A DNA stretch of 48,800 bases, taken from IMG/VR virus record IMGVR_UViG_3300031885_000027, positions 1-48,800 of that record, one strand, 5' to 3'. Each line of letters opens with the position of its first letter. The stretch's first letter is position 1. The DNA comes from a virus. Positions 26,009-33,671 of this stretch are shown here, in pieces. The position numbers were made by a program, and so were the translations under genes. The notes under the pieces are model-generated. The model saw nothing but the letters and a program-made list of their open reading frames with translations. It did not search any database and was not told the origin of the DNA.

Positions 26009-26124
26009 GACCTAGACAGCCCTAATTTCTTACCGATTTTCCCAAAACTACTCCCCTGATTCCGCAAGGACTGCATTTCCACCAACATGGCGTCGGTGAC
26101 CTTGAACCGGCCATCCCCTGACAT
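25972..26124 (-). CDS. Small helix-turn-helix protein, 50 residues
   Basis: The gene starts at an ATG that overlaps the TGA of the actin-like gene (TGATG, 26126-26122) and ends at TAG 25974-25972. The product is basic. Residues about 25-45 (FGKIGKKLGLSRSWVY) are a textbook HTH of the resolvase/MarR-like small type. It overlaps the next gene's TTG start by 37 bases. The perfect coupling and motif make it more than a chance frame. It may be a small DNA-binding regulator or a fragment of a mobile element. Confidence 0.65.
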   Translation of the reverse strand: MSGDGRFKVTDAMLVEMQSLRNQGSSFGKIGKKLGLSRSWVYLTLKAASH

Positions 26125-27143
26125 CAGTATTCCTGCTCAGCCAGGACGAGCATACCCTCAGCCACAGCCGTCATCGGGTCACGAGCTGCACGGATCTCAC
26201 TGATCTCGATAGGGAAGCCCCGCTTGGAGACCGCTAGGAACTCCTCTTGGAATACTGACAGGAACCCCGTGGCCAGCGAAGTACCCCCGGAAACCACGAA
26301 GGGAATCGGTCCAGGAAGAGTGATCGAATTCTGGGCCTTCTTGAACTGGGCTGCGATGTTCTCCAGGCAGTACCGGATCAGAGCCCTGATGTACAGGACG
26401 ATGGCTTCCTGCTCACGCCCCTGGGGCTTCGTCAGGTCAACCCCACGCTCCTTGAGCGCACACATCTGTGAAGCCGTCTTTCCCGTGGCCTTGGCAGCGT
26501 GGGTGTCGATCCAATCCCCACCTCGGGCCACAGCGAACTCCATGCCCTTGATGCCTTGGACGGCCAGGGCAATGTTGCACATACCTGCACCAAAGCTCAC
26601 GGCAAGGCCCGAGAAGTTCTCGGCCACGCACTGAGAGTAGATGATAGCCATCGCCTCGTTCATGGGATGCGGCGTGTACCCCAGCTCGGAGAGGATCTTC
26701 CTGAAAACCTCCGTATGGTAAACGATGTCCTGATCTGGGTCATCAATCGGAGCGGCGGGGACGCTGTAGTAGCAATGCTCCCCATCACCCTCCGTGATCT
26801 CACCCCCATTACTAAGGAGACTGTGGAGAAGTCGCTTCAGTACCGCTTGAGCATCTAGCTCACCCGCTGCGATGACACCCCGGGAGAGCGGCCTACGAAC
26901 CTCCCGCTTGAACAGGTTGGCCATCGTAAGGGCTGAGTCCCCGACGATGAGGAAGCTGTCCTCGAACTCGATGTAGTCCGCCTTGGAGAGCTTCAGGCTC
27001 CTCTCAGCGTCCTTCTCGACGTCCAGGAAGGCGTCACGAACTCTACGGGTTACGACCTTGCCGTTCTCCCCGTGACGGGCGGCGACAAGATTCATGGTCC
27101 CGAGATCCACACCAAGACCGAATCGTTGCTCATTCTTTTTCAT
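26124..27143 (-). CDS. Actin/Hsp70-fold ATPase (MreB/ParM/DnaK-like)
   Basis: 339 residues with the full set of actin-superfamily nucleotide motifs: phosphate-1 GLGVDLGTMNLV (D13), connect-1 region YYSVPAAP, NEAMAIIYS near 162, phosphate-2 AVSFGAGMCNIAL at 181-193, RGGDWID at 207-213 and adenosine motif VVSGGTSLATGF at 283-294. The length equals a bare actin-like or MreB core; no Hsp70 substrate-binding domain follows. Such proteins form filaments or act as molecular switches. In phages they can position DNA or particles. It lies among virion genes, overlapping a small HTH gene downstream and a decayed endonuclease upstream. MreB-like and Hsp70-like origins cannot be separated by eye. Confidence 0.85.
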   Translation of the reverse strand: MKKNEQRFGLGVDLGTMNLVAARHGENGKVVTRRVRDAFLDVEKDAERSLKLSKADYIEFEDSFLIVGDSALTMANLFKREVRRPLSRGVIAAGELDAQAVLKRLLHSLLSNGGEITEGDGEHCYYSVPAAPIDDPDQDIVYHTEVFRKILSELGYTPHPMNEAMAIIYSQCVAENFSGLAVSFGAGMCNIALAVQGIKGMEFAVARGGDWIDTHAAKATGKTASQMCALKERGVDLTKPQGREQEAIVLYIRALIRYCLENIAAQFKKAQNSITLPGPIPFVVSGGTSLATGFLSVFQEEFLAVSKRGFPIEISEIRAARDPMTAVAEGMLVLAEQEY

Positions 27144-27496
27144 ATGCCTCTTTGATTTGGGAAATACAATCCCCCAACTTTTGGGTCAGATCCGCTTCCC
27201 ATAGGCGGATCACTTTGTAGCCTCGATTTACCAGGTACGAGTACAGGAGGCATCTAAACGTCGTTGCTGCTTTTGCCGAGGCGCTATAGGACGCCCGACA
27301 TCCTCGTACAGTCTGGGGTCAGCATGCCAATATCCCCCATCCGCCTGGATGACAATGCGTTGCTTTGGAAGGAGAAAGTCCACCGTGTAGTACCCAATAG
27401 GAGCTTGCGCTTCGTACTCTACACCGAGATCAGTGAGAATCCCTCGAACCGTAAATTCAGGGAGTGTCTCCTTCCGCTCAAACTTCTACCGGCCAT
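27130..27496 (-). pseudogene. Decayed DUF559/Vsr-like endonuclease
   Basis: Conserved pieces of this nuclease family appear in order but in three frames. The ATG at 27496 starts MAGR. After one missing base come FERKETLPEFTVRGIL, PIGYYTVDFLLPKQR, VIQADGGYWHADP and RQKQQRRLDAS. A second missing base (TGTAC where TGnTAC is expected) leads to YSYLVNRGYKVIRLWEADL, ending at TGA 27132-27130. Two single-base lesions, one right after the start codon, make it unlikely to be translated. Both flanking genes overlap its ends. The original enzyme was probably a small homing-type nuclease. Confidence 0.8.
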
Positions 27497-28175
27497 AACT
27501 GTAGGGAGATACGTCGTTCCTCTGTTTCAAGAGGTAAACGAACTCCTCGTGCTTGTCCGCAATGTCTTGCAGGAGATTCTCGGTACCATCACTCAGAATA
27601 CCGGCCGAACCTAGCACCTTGAGAACCACCTTGATGGCCCCCAGGACATGGGCCTCCATGTGCAAACTGACGGCCACCAGACCATTCGGGCCTTCCTCAA
27701 CCGGGGTTCCCTGGTAACATTGCTGGACACACCAGGCCAGGTGCTTAGCCTGAGTGACGGGGTCTACCAAGGACGGGCTGCCAAGGCCAACGGTCCTTTC
27801 GGCAATGGAGTCGATTCCAGGGATCGTGTCGTTGTAGAGCCGCTCGAAGAGGAGGTGGTCCCCATAGAAGCTCTGCCCTCGGGTCTGCCAGTGGTGGGTC
27901 TGGTGGACCATGGCCGCTGCCCGGAGGCAGGTCAGGAGGACGGACATGTACCCCAGGTCGCCGCCGTAGTCCTTGGCCAGGAGGTGGACGGACTGCTCCG
28001 TATCCCCATGGGCCTGCTTGACCCATCCTTGGACCTGAGCCTTCTGAGTTGCTGCCAGCTTCACAGCGGGCCTCCCAGGTGGCAGGAAAGGGGGTGCATG
28101 GCGTAGAGGGTCAAACTGGGTGGGATCCACCCAGACGGCCTGGATCTGGTCGGAGAGGTCAGTCGGCTCGGGCAT
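27486..28175 (-). CDS. Dps/ferritin-like protein
   Basis: 229 residues from the ATG in TGATG with the upstream stop. Residues about 75-215 form a four-helix ferritin-like domain: AAAMVHQTHHWQTRGQSFYG, DHLLFERLYNDTIPGIDSIAE, RTVGLGSP, SLHMEAHVLGAIKVVLKVL and LLQDIADKHEEFVYLL. The HxxHW and D/E residues in the first helices match the Dps-like ferroxidase region. Dps proteins bind DNA and detoxify iron and peroxide. The N-terminal 70 residues are Pro-rich. Here it lies among virion genes, so it could be packaged with DNA, help protect it in the cell, or be a repurposed virion protein. Confidence 0.8.
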   Translation of the reverse strand: MPEPTDLSDQIQAVWVDPTQFDPLRHAPPFLPPGRPAVKLAATQKAQVQGWVKQAHGDTEQSVHLLAKDYGGDLGYMSVLLTCLRAAAMVHQTHHWQTRGQSFYGDHLLFERLYNDTIPGIDSIAERTVGLGSPSLVDPVTQAKHLAWCVQQCYQGTPVEEGPNGLVAVSLHMEAHVLGAIKVVLKVLGSAGILSDGTENLLQDIADKHEEFVYLLKQRNDVSPYSYGR

Positions 28176-28507
28176 CACTTACGTTGACCGCAAAATACAC
28201 ATTTCCCGTGCTCATAGATGTGAGGAGCCCCAGGTGACGAATCCCGACTCGGGCAAGCTTCCTCCGGGTTGTAGCGAGCAGTCTTGGCTTCCTCGCGAAG
28301 GGCCTTGCCGACATCTCCCAGAGACTCTCTCTCGGGCTTGGTCGTGAAGGTCTTGCCCGTGAAAGGGCTTCTGATCGTGACCACCTTCTCTTGCAGGTAG
28401 AACGTCTTGCCTGAATCGGGGCATACGTACTTCCAGAGGACGGTTGCGGCCAGCTTGGCGCTCAGGTCATTGGCCTGGCGAAGTAGGGTCTGCTGAGATG
28501 GGTGCAT
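28175..28507 (-). CDS. Small protein with C-terminal zinc-ribbon-like motif
   Basis: 110 residues, ATG start. The N-terminus is a helix (TLLRQANDLSAKLAATVLW). The segment YVCPDSGKTFYLQEK with SPFTGKTFTTKPE looks like a duplicated beta hairpin. The C-terminus has H96, H100, C103 and C106 (HIYEHGKCVFCG), a likely zinc site. Its stop overlaps the Dps-like gene's ATG. The role is unknown; it is the fourth Cys-rich small protein in this window. Confidence 0.65.
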   Translation of the reverse strand: MHPSQQTLLRQANDLSAKLAATVLWKYVCPDSGKTFYLQEKVVTIRSPFTGKTFTTKPERESLGDVGKALREEAKTARYNPEEACPSRDSSPGAPHIYEHGKCVFCGQRK

Positions 28508-28542
28508 GGGGGTCTCCTAGAGAGCGGGAGCAATCAAAAGAA

Positions 28543-29124
28543 TCACCCTGACTGTTGCTTCCGTAGCTCACGGAGCTTCTTGGCCGCCTCCCCGAGGCCC
28601 GCCTGACCCTCCCCCGTGGTCATCTGGATGCGGGCATCTGTCCCGATAGGGGTATGGTCAGGGATAAACATGGGAACTTCCCCACCCACCACATCGGATT
28701 GCGTCGAGGTTTGCCCCTTCACTGTCCCCTGAACCACCACCGTCTGAGAGGCCGGGATCCCCTTGATAGCAGCGAGGATGGCTGAAAGTTGCCCGTCTTG
28801 AGCGGCTAACCGTTGGGCCATCGAGGCTTCCAGCTCATTCCTGGCTTTCTCTGAGGCAGCCAGGGTGCTCTGAAGGGACTCAATCTTCCTCTCCAGCCCT
28901 TGGACATTCACCTGGGAGGGTGGCATCGGGCTAGGGATGCTCGACTGAGCCACCACCTTGACCAAGTTCTGCTGGACCGCTCGGTTCAGATCCTTGGACG
29001 AGAGAAAGTCATTCTCCGTGATGGGCATGGGAGTACGGTACGGCACCCGGAGCCTCAAGTCCTCGATGTAGTGCTCACCTGTGATCAGCCCCATGACCAC
29101 GTAACTGTAGACCTTTTCACTCAT
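28543..29124 (-). CDS. Coiled-coil virion-associated protein
   Basis: 193 residues. A short beta N-terminus (YSYVVMGLITGEHYIEDL, RVPYRTPMPIT) is followed by a predicted coiled coil at about 75-120 (LERKIESLQSTLAASEKARNEL). The remainder is Gly/Thr/Val-rich, with a final basic helix AAKKLRELRKQQSG. Its ATG overlaps the stop of the upstream tail-completion-like gene by four bases. No enzyme motif is present. A structural or scaffold-like role is inferred from composition and position. Confidence 0.6.
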   Translation of the reverse strand: MSEKVYSYVVMGLITGEHYIEDLRLRVPYRTPMPITENDFLSSKDLNRAVQQNLVKVVAQSSIPSPMPPSQVNVQGLERKIESLQSTLAASEKARNELEASMAQRLAAQDGQLSAILAAIKGIPASQTVVVQGTVKGQTSTQSDVVGGEVPMFIPDHTPIGTDARIQMTTGEGQAGLGEAAKKLRELRKQQSG

Positions 29125-29621
29125 CGGGCTGCTTCTCTCATGGATGCTCGAAGTTGCTTTCGTAGCTCGGTACCAAGCCGCTTCTTCACTGCTTCCCTGG
29201 CTTCCTTCCTGGCCCGCTCAATCACAGTCGTAGGCTGCCTGCCAGGGTGTACCCATTTTCCGTCCTGCATCGACTTCGGTGTGGCGGACCTGAAGATGAG
29301 TTCCCCGTCGTCGGTCACGATAGGGATGGGTGCCTGGGCCTTCGTCAACCACTTCATCTGACCCTTGCGTTGGCCCTGGAGGAGCGGGATGAACGCTGGG
29401 TGGGTCGCCATGACCGTGATGCTGTTCGGCCCGAGCTTGACTTTCATCCCCTCGGAAAGAGCCCTCTTGGCCCTGGACGAGAACGTCTCTTGAAGAAGCT
29501 TCCCTCTAATTACCTTCAGGATTTGACGCCCAAGGGACTTCAGTACCTTCTCGGAATCGAACTTCAAGCCACGCGGGATGAGAGGCTTGAGTTTGGCTGA
29601 GGTGACTCTGATAGGTACCAT
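29121..29621 (-). CDS. Tail-completion/HK97 gp10-like protein
   Basis: 166 residues, basic. The helical N-terminus (KVLKSLGRQILKVIRGKLL), central strands with PAFIPLLQGQRKG, the motif GKWVHPGRQP and a final amphipathic helix rich in A/R/K resemble HK97 gp10-like or virion-morphogenesis proteins that cap the tail or neck. It overlaps the next gene (ATGA), and its ATG overlaps the stop of the previous one (TAATG), placing it inside a tight neck operon. The assignment is by pattern only. Confidence 0.6.
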   Translation of the reverse strand: MVPIRVTSAKLKPLIPRGLKFDSEKVLKSLGRQILKVIRGKLLQETFSSRAKRALSEGMKVKLGPNSITVMATHPAFIPLLQGQRKGQMKWLTKAQAPIPIVTDDGELIFRSATPKSMQDGKWVHPGRQPTTVIERARKEAREAVKKRLGTELRKQLRASMREAAR

Positions 29622-30982
29622 TAAAATACGATGTTCTCCCAGACTACGTTACGTCCTCGGAGTTCCCTCTCGTCAGGGATGCCAGGCTTGTTCGTGATGC
29701 CAGCGGGTGGAGACGAGGTGCCCATCACAGGGTCATCCGGTAGCATGGCAGGAAGCTGCCTGGCTGTGTAGCGGTCTACATTCCCATCGATGGGCACTGA
29801 GTATCGAATGTCCTTGCTATCGATGTACCCTATGTTGAAATGCTGCTGGAGAATCATCCCTCGGTTGGTGGGGAAACGGACTCCACTGATGGAGTACCTC
29901 TCCCCATTGATCTTCACCAGGAAATCCCTCTGGGCCAAAAGAGGTGTCGGCCCAGTCCAGACCTCGTAAGTATGCTCCAGGAACCGGCCTGTCGCCCCTT
30001 GAGTGATCTTTTTCTCAGCGTCATCCGGAGCAAGGAGGGCGTCGTAAGGTCCGTCATACCCGCCCATGGATCCTGTCCCATAGCAGATCGGGCAGTCGTT
30101 GAGAGGCTGCTTATACTGAGGGTTCTGGGTACAAGAGCAAGGTACCCCGTTGGCCCTCTGGAGGAACAGCTTCACACGCTCCCCACCTTGAGTCAGGATC
30201 CACCGGTTACGGCGAACAGCCTCACGCCAGATCCAATCGATCTTCTCGATCTCGTAGGAGCTGGTTGCCGCTGCCCTCTCCAGGGGTGTCTCAATCAGGT
30301 CACCCCCACCTGCTGGAGTGGCTACCGTGGTCACTCGGTAGAACACCCGCTGTGCAAGATTCGTCTGGAGAAGACTGCGATTGTACCGGTAGCTGCACGT
30401 CACAACACTGCTTGGGCCTGGGAGGACGGGGACTAGCCGTGTCTGTGTCCCCACCTCTGGGTGCTGCTGATTGTCCAGCTCTACCTCACCTGACCATCCC
30501 TGGACCGATAAGACCCCCGCCTGCTTACCATCCACGAACACCAGCACATCCTCTGCACTATTGGCATGGGTACGCTGTGAGCCAGCCTTCACAATGGGAC
30601 AATGGAGGGTACGGAACACGAACCGGCCATTGTACAGCTCCCCCGCATCGTGACCCGTACCTCCCAGGATGAAGCTGTTGGAGACATCCTCATCCACGAC
30701 CATGACGTTGTCGGTCTGGTCCCTCCAGAACATGGACCCCACCGGCAAGGTCGTGATCCTCTCGAATGGACCATATTCCGAGTCGAACGCACGGTAGATG
30801 TTGACCCCCACGATGTTGAAACTGGAGTTCAGGCTCAACATTGCGGGGTCATCCCACTGAAGATCAAACACCCCCGCGTTCACCCCGCCAACCAAGAACA
30901 GGTTGAGCGGGGGAACTGGCCATGGAGTTTTCTCTAACTCCAGGTTAGGAGGAAGACGGTCTCGTTGAGAAGCGTATGGCAT
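29621..30982 (-). CDS. Virion (neck-region) protein with fibronectin-like domain and Cys cluster
   Basis: 453 residues. Residues about 25-95 look like a fibronectin type III domain (NIVGVNIYRAFDSEYGPFERI). Residues about 145-205 hold a beta module (VLSVQGWSGEVELDN, VVTCSYRYNR) similar to those in the sheath. A Cys cluster at C282, C284, C297 and C300 (CSC then DCPICYGTG) is a likely zinc knuckle. The C-terminal 150 residues contain YEVWTGPTPLLAQRDFLV and YSISGVRFPTNRG. Proteins with this CPxCxGTG cluster occur in the neck region of large phages. Function is inferred from architecture and gene order. Confidence 0.6.
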   Translation of the reverse strand: MPYASQRDRLPPNLELEKTPWPVPPLNLFLVGGVNAGVFDLQWDDPAMLSLNSSFNIVGVNIYRAFDSEYGPFERITTLPVGSMFWRDQTDNVMVVDEDVSNSFILGGTGHDAGELYNGRFVFRTLHCPIVKAGSQRTHANSAEDVLVFVDGKQAGVLSVQGWSGEVELDNQQHPEVGTQTRLVPVLPGPSSVVTCSYRYNRSLLQTNLAQRVFYRVTTVATPAGGGDLIETPLERAAATSSYEIEKIDWIWREAVRRNRWILTQGGERVKLFLQRANGVPCSCTQNPQYKQPLNDCPICYGTGSMGGYDGPYDALLAPDDAEKKITQGATGRFLEHTYEVWTGPTPLLAQRDFLVKINGERYSISGVRFPTNRGMILQQHFNIGYIDSKDIRYSVPIDGNVDRYTARQLPAMLPDDPVMGTSSPPAGITNKPGIPDERELRGRNVVWENIVF

Positions 30983-31005
30983 GTGGGTGTCTACCCACTA
31001 CCTCT

Positions 31006-31326
31006 TCAGGAGGATAGTGGTTGAGCTGGTGCGGCTGGCTCCTGAGAGATGAGAACCTTCAGGTTGCCAGTGGAGGCATCGATCTCCACTGTCGCATCTG
31101 GAGGAAGGCCACGCTCCACGAGGAGTCCTTCGAAGACCCTCTGCTTCTCCTCGTCAATCCGACGTGCCGCCGCCAAGAGCTTGACCTTCTCTTGCTCCAA
31201 GGTCAAGAACCGGTCGGACACGTCCAACCGGGACTCCTGTAAGAGCCGGAGCCGGTTCAGTTGCTCCATCGAAACAGGGTCTTCCGGGGTTAACCGACGC
31301 TGGCCATTGCTCTGATCTTCGCTCAT
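31006..31326 (-). CDS. Small coiled-coil protein
   Basis: 106 residues from the ATG at 31326; the frame extends to a GTG at 31353 that overlaps the endonuclease gene. The protein is nearly all helix, with a coiled coil at about 18-75 (LNRLRLLQESRLDVSDRFL, LEQEKVKLLAAARRIDEEK), then VEIDASTGNLKVLI and a Pro/Ala tail. It is the size of the small coiled-coil proteins often found near phage neck genes. No further function is visible. Confidence 0.6.
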   Translation of the reverse strand: MSEDQSNGQRRLTPEDPVSMEQLNRLRLLQESRLDVSDRFLTLEQEKVKLLAAARRIDEEKQRVFEGLLVERGLPPDATVEIDASTGNLKVLISQEPAAPAQPLSS

Positions 31327-31339
31327 TTTTATCTCACTT

Positions 31340-31840
31340 TCAAGCGGTCCCACAAGTGAGAAACCGCTGCACCATCGACCCTACACCAGCGGGGTCATCG
31401 TTGAAAGCGGATTCCCACACGATAAGGCAGTCCATGCCAGCCTCCTTGTAAGCCGCTACCAGCTCGGACTCATGGTCGAAGTTAGCCTTGCCTGTGAACA
31501 TACGGGAATGCCAGTAGTCTCCGAACACCTCCACCACCTTGATCACACCCCTCTTAGGATGCTTCGGATCTGGGCCGGGAAGGATGAAGTCAGGGTTCTT
31601 GTGGTGCCCCAGAAGATTGAGCCACCTCCAGAACGTACCGTTCCCCGTGTAGAGGAGTGCGGGATGGGCTGAAGCAAAACGGCGTTCAAGGAGGTTGGGG
31701 CCTGGTAGGCCCATCTTTTCCAGGTGAGCCTTGGCGTACTCCCGGTTCATCATGGGATGGGGGAATCCGTACTTAGCGATTACCGAGGTTAGTCTGTCGA
31801 GACTGCTCAGGCTAAGATCAAAGCCAAGAGTTCCACCCAA
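31340..31840 (-). CDS. Vsr-like (EDxHD-type) endonuclease
   Basis: 166 residues from TTG 31840; an in-frame stop lies four codons upstream, so the N-terminus may be truncated. The C-terminal 90 residues are a Vsr-fold nuclease: NPDFILPGP (D84), VIKVVEVFGDYWHS (E104, D108, H111), ESELVAAYKEAGMDCLIVWES. This matches the EDxHD homing-nuclease group, of which some members sit in genes split by inteins. It lies directly downstream of the C-terminal half of a fractured intein-bearing gene, only 24 bases away. It probably is, or was, a homing endonuclease; the very short N-terminus leaves little DNA-recognition domain. Confidence 0.75.
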   Translation of the reverse strand: MGGTLGFDLSLSSLDRLTSVIAKYGFPHPMMNREYAKAHLEKMGLPGPNLLERRFASAHPALLYTGNGTFWRWLNLLGHHKNPDFILPGPDPKHPKRGVIKVVEVFGDYWHSRMFTGKANFDHESELVAAYKEAGMDCLIVWESAFNDDPAGVGSMVQRFLTCGTA

Positions 31841-31864
31841 TTCCGCTAGTTATGACGCACCGCG

Positions 31865-32761
31865 TCAAAATCCTATGAATTTGGCAGGCGTGAGCACGCC
31901 CGCACCCGTATAGGGGCCGAAGCTGGACCGGATCCCGATCCCGTACCTGGGCTGCTGCAAACCAGAGATAATCTTGACCGTCTGCTTGGCTCGTTCCAAC
32001 TGGGACTCCCAGGAGTCCTTGATGGCCGAGTAGGCACTCTCGTACTTGGAGGACTTCTCGATGGTCAGGCTCACGCCACCGATGGAATAGTCAAACTCGT
32101 CAGAGATCCAGTTCAGCATCACAGCGAACAAGGCATGCATCATCGCCCCGTTCAGGAGTAAGGTCCGCCACTCGGGCCGGGTCTGAACAAACTGATCCAG
32201 GTTTTGGAACGGAGTCCTCGGGGGTGCTGCCGTGACTTGGTCCATCGCCCGCTGAAGGTACTCGTCCAGCTCCGCGTCCTCCCAGATGAACCCGAAGACC
32301 TTGTTGAACTGTGTGACGGTCTCCTCGTGAGCAGGGGGCCTGAAATGGTAGTTCCTGTCGGGGGAATTTGAGACAACGACCTTCGAGCGATGCAATACAA
32401 AGTTGTGCCACTTGTCTGCGGTAAGGTCGTACATGTACTTCCTAGGTCCCACTTCCTGTATCCTGAGCACCTGTGGTGTACCTATGGATTCTCCGAGCAC
32501 CCCCAATACATGAGAGGTGAATCGAAGGGACTCCATCTCGACCTTGTGGGTGGGGCTGACGAAGACTCGGTGCCCACCAGTCAAAGTGAACACCCCAAAC
32601 TCAGTGGAGCCCTCCCAAATGTTCTCTGGTCCAACTTCTGCACGAGAGACATCCCGGATAGGCTGCCATTCCACTGCTCCCTCAGGGGATACGGATCGCA
32701 CCCGAAGTTGACCGAGAATGAAGGCATCTGTGATTCTGGATTGTTGTTCAGAGGACAACAT
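31865..32761 (-). CDS. C-terminal half of a fractured virion gene: intein C-part plus C-extein
   Basis: 298 residues from the ATG at 32761, which overlaps the end of the inserted endonuclease gene; AAGGA lies 11 bases upstream. Residues 1-132 are an intein C-part: block B TLTGGHRVFV, block F YMYDLTADKWHNFVL, block G VVVSN. The C-extein begins with Ser (SPDRNYHFRPP) and runs 166 residues through FGFIWEDAELDEYLQRAM and FVQTRPEWRTLLLNGAMM. Splicing to the product of 33649-34149 would make a 296-residue virion protein joined at LRDN/SPDRN. The penultimate intein residue is Ser rather than the usual His. Confidence 0.85.
   Translation of the reverse strand: MLSSEQQSRITDAFILGQLRVRSVSPEGAVEWQPIRDVSRAEVGPENIWEGSTEFGVFTLTGGHRVFVSPTHKVEMESLRFTSHVLGVLGESIGTPQVLRIQEVGPRKYMYDLTADKWHNFVLHRSKVVVSNSPDRNYHFRPPAHEETVTQFNKVFGFIWEDAELDEYLQRAMDQVTAAPPRTPFQNLDQFVQTRPEWRTLLLNGAMMHALFAVMLNWISDEFDYSIGGVSLTIEKSSKYESAYSAIKDSWESQLERAKQTVKIISGLQQPRYGIGIRSSFGPYTGAGVLTPAKFIGF
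32366..32761 (-). other. Split intein, C-terminal fragment (132 residues)
   Basis: The fragment runs from Met 32761 to the terminal Asn codon 32368-32366; the +1 residue is Ser at 32365-32363. It contains blocks B, F and G, so nearly the whole Hint fold resides here and only block A is supplied in trans. Confidence 0.85.
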
Positions 32762-33671
32762 GGGCCAACCGATCCTTTTCTGTCCAAATCTCGAAATCCC
32801 ACCCCTGAGCCAAGGCAAATTGACGGCTGCGTTCCAGTCGAGTCTGGTTCTTGTCGTTCGGAGGCAGCCGGAGTACCCAAGATGCTTTGACCTCGACCAA
32901 ACATACTCGGCCAGAGGAATACCGAATGATGATGTCGGGCAAGAAATAACCCACGGAGTCTCGTAATAGAGATTCTACGTCGTAGCTGACAACCTCTGGG
33001 TTGGTATCAAGAATGGTCATCGCTGCTCGCTCATAGGAGCTACGAGTCCAAACCTTTGAACGGGAGCACTTGATCCCATGATGCCAAGCACAGCGACCCC
33101 GCGAGGACTTACCAGGATGCTTGGCTATGTACTTGGTTGTACGCTTAGACCTTCTACGTCGCTCTTGGGGAGAACGGTGAAAAGCTAGAAGAAACTCCCT
33201 ATACTCGGGAGTCTCCCACAGTTTCTTGTGTGTGGCGGACATCCCCGAGCGCACTTCTGGCGTAAGGGCTGCTCTCTGTCGTTCGATCTCCCCCTGTGTA
33301 CGGACTCGCCCCTTAAAGAAGTCGTATTTTCCTTCTTGCCACCCCTGACGAAGCTGTGTGGACAGCCAAGGCTTCACTTCACCTTTCCTAGATGCCCCAA
33401 CCCTAGCCGCACTCTCCTGGCGATTCCTCTTGGAAGCTTCGTTCCACATAGCACGGGTGCCCCGCTGAATAGCCCCCAGCGATAGGCCCGTCACAAGGGT
33501 CATCTCAGTCCAAGATGTTCCTGCAAGATGCAACTCTGTGATTACATCTCTCCGTTTTTCGCTGACCCACTGAAGACCTTGTGGGAGCCGCCCTTTCTTG
33601 GCAAATAGTTCCCAGGAAAGGTCATGCTTCTCAAGCAATGGTACTAGCTCAGGATGTGGGCTTCTGAACAT
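32748..33671 (-). CDS. PD-(D/E)XK (TnsA-like) homing-type endonuclease inserted in a split intein
   Basis: 307 residues in a third frame between the two intein genes, overlapping the N-part gene by 23 bases and the C-part start by 14. The N-terminal region has an HTH (HLAGTSWTEMTLVTGLSLGAI). The middle is basic with a NUMOD-like flavour (MSATHKKLWETPEYREF) and a possible zinc knuckle CAWHHGIKC at 194-202. The C-terminal 100 residues are the nuclease: E214 in SSYERAAM, P245-D246 in FLPDIII, E260-V-K262 in CLVEVKASW, then FALAQGWDFEIWTEKD. This is the TnsA/PD-(D/E)XK arrangement. It should cut intein-less alleles and spread the split intein. Confidence 0.85.
   Translation of the reverse strand: MFRSPHPELVPLLEKHDLSWELFAKKGRLPQGLQWVSEKRRDVITELHLAGTSWTEMTLVTGLSLGAIQRGTRAMWNEASKRNRQESAARVGASRKGEVKPWLSTQLRQGWQEGKYDFFKGRVRTQGEIERQRAALTPEVRSGMSATHKKLWETPEYREFLLAFHRSPQERRRRSKRTTKYIAKHPGKSSRGRCAWHHGIKCSRSKVWTRSSYERAAMTILDTNPEVVSYDVESLLRDSVGYFLPDIIIRYSSGRVCLVEVKASWVLRLPPNDKNQTRLERSRQFALAQGWDFEIWTEKDRLAHVVL

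Noticed and set aside
7344-28175. Stop-codon recoding across the phage (protein-like text follows TGA or TAG in frame at three places)
   Set aside because: All three stops are used normally elsewhere. One in three chance continuations per frame, and decayed genes, explain the cases well enough.
32762-32818. Nineteen extra N-terminal codons before the intein C-part
   Set aside because: They overlap the nuclease gene's end and lack a ribosome site; the ATG at 32761 has one and gives a normal intein fragment.
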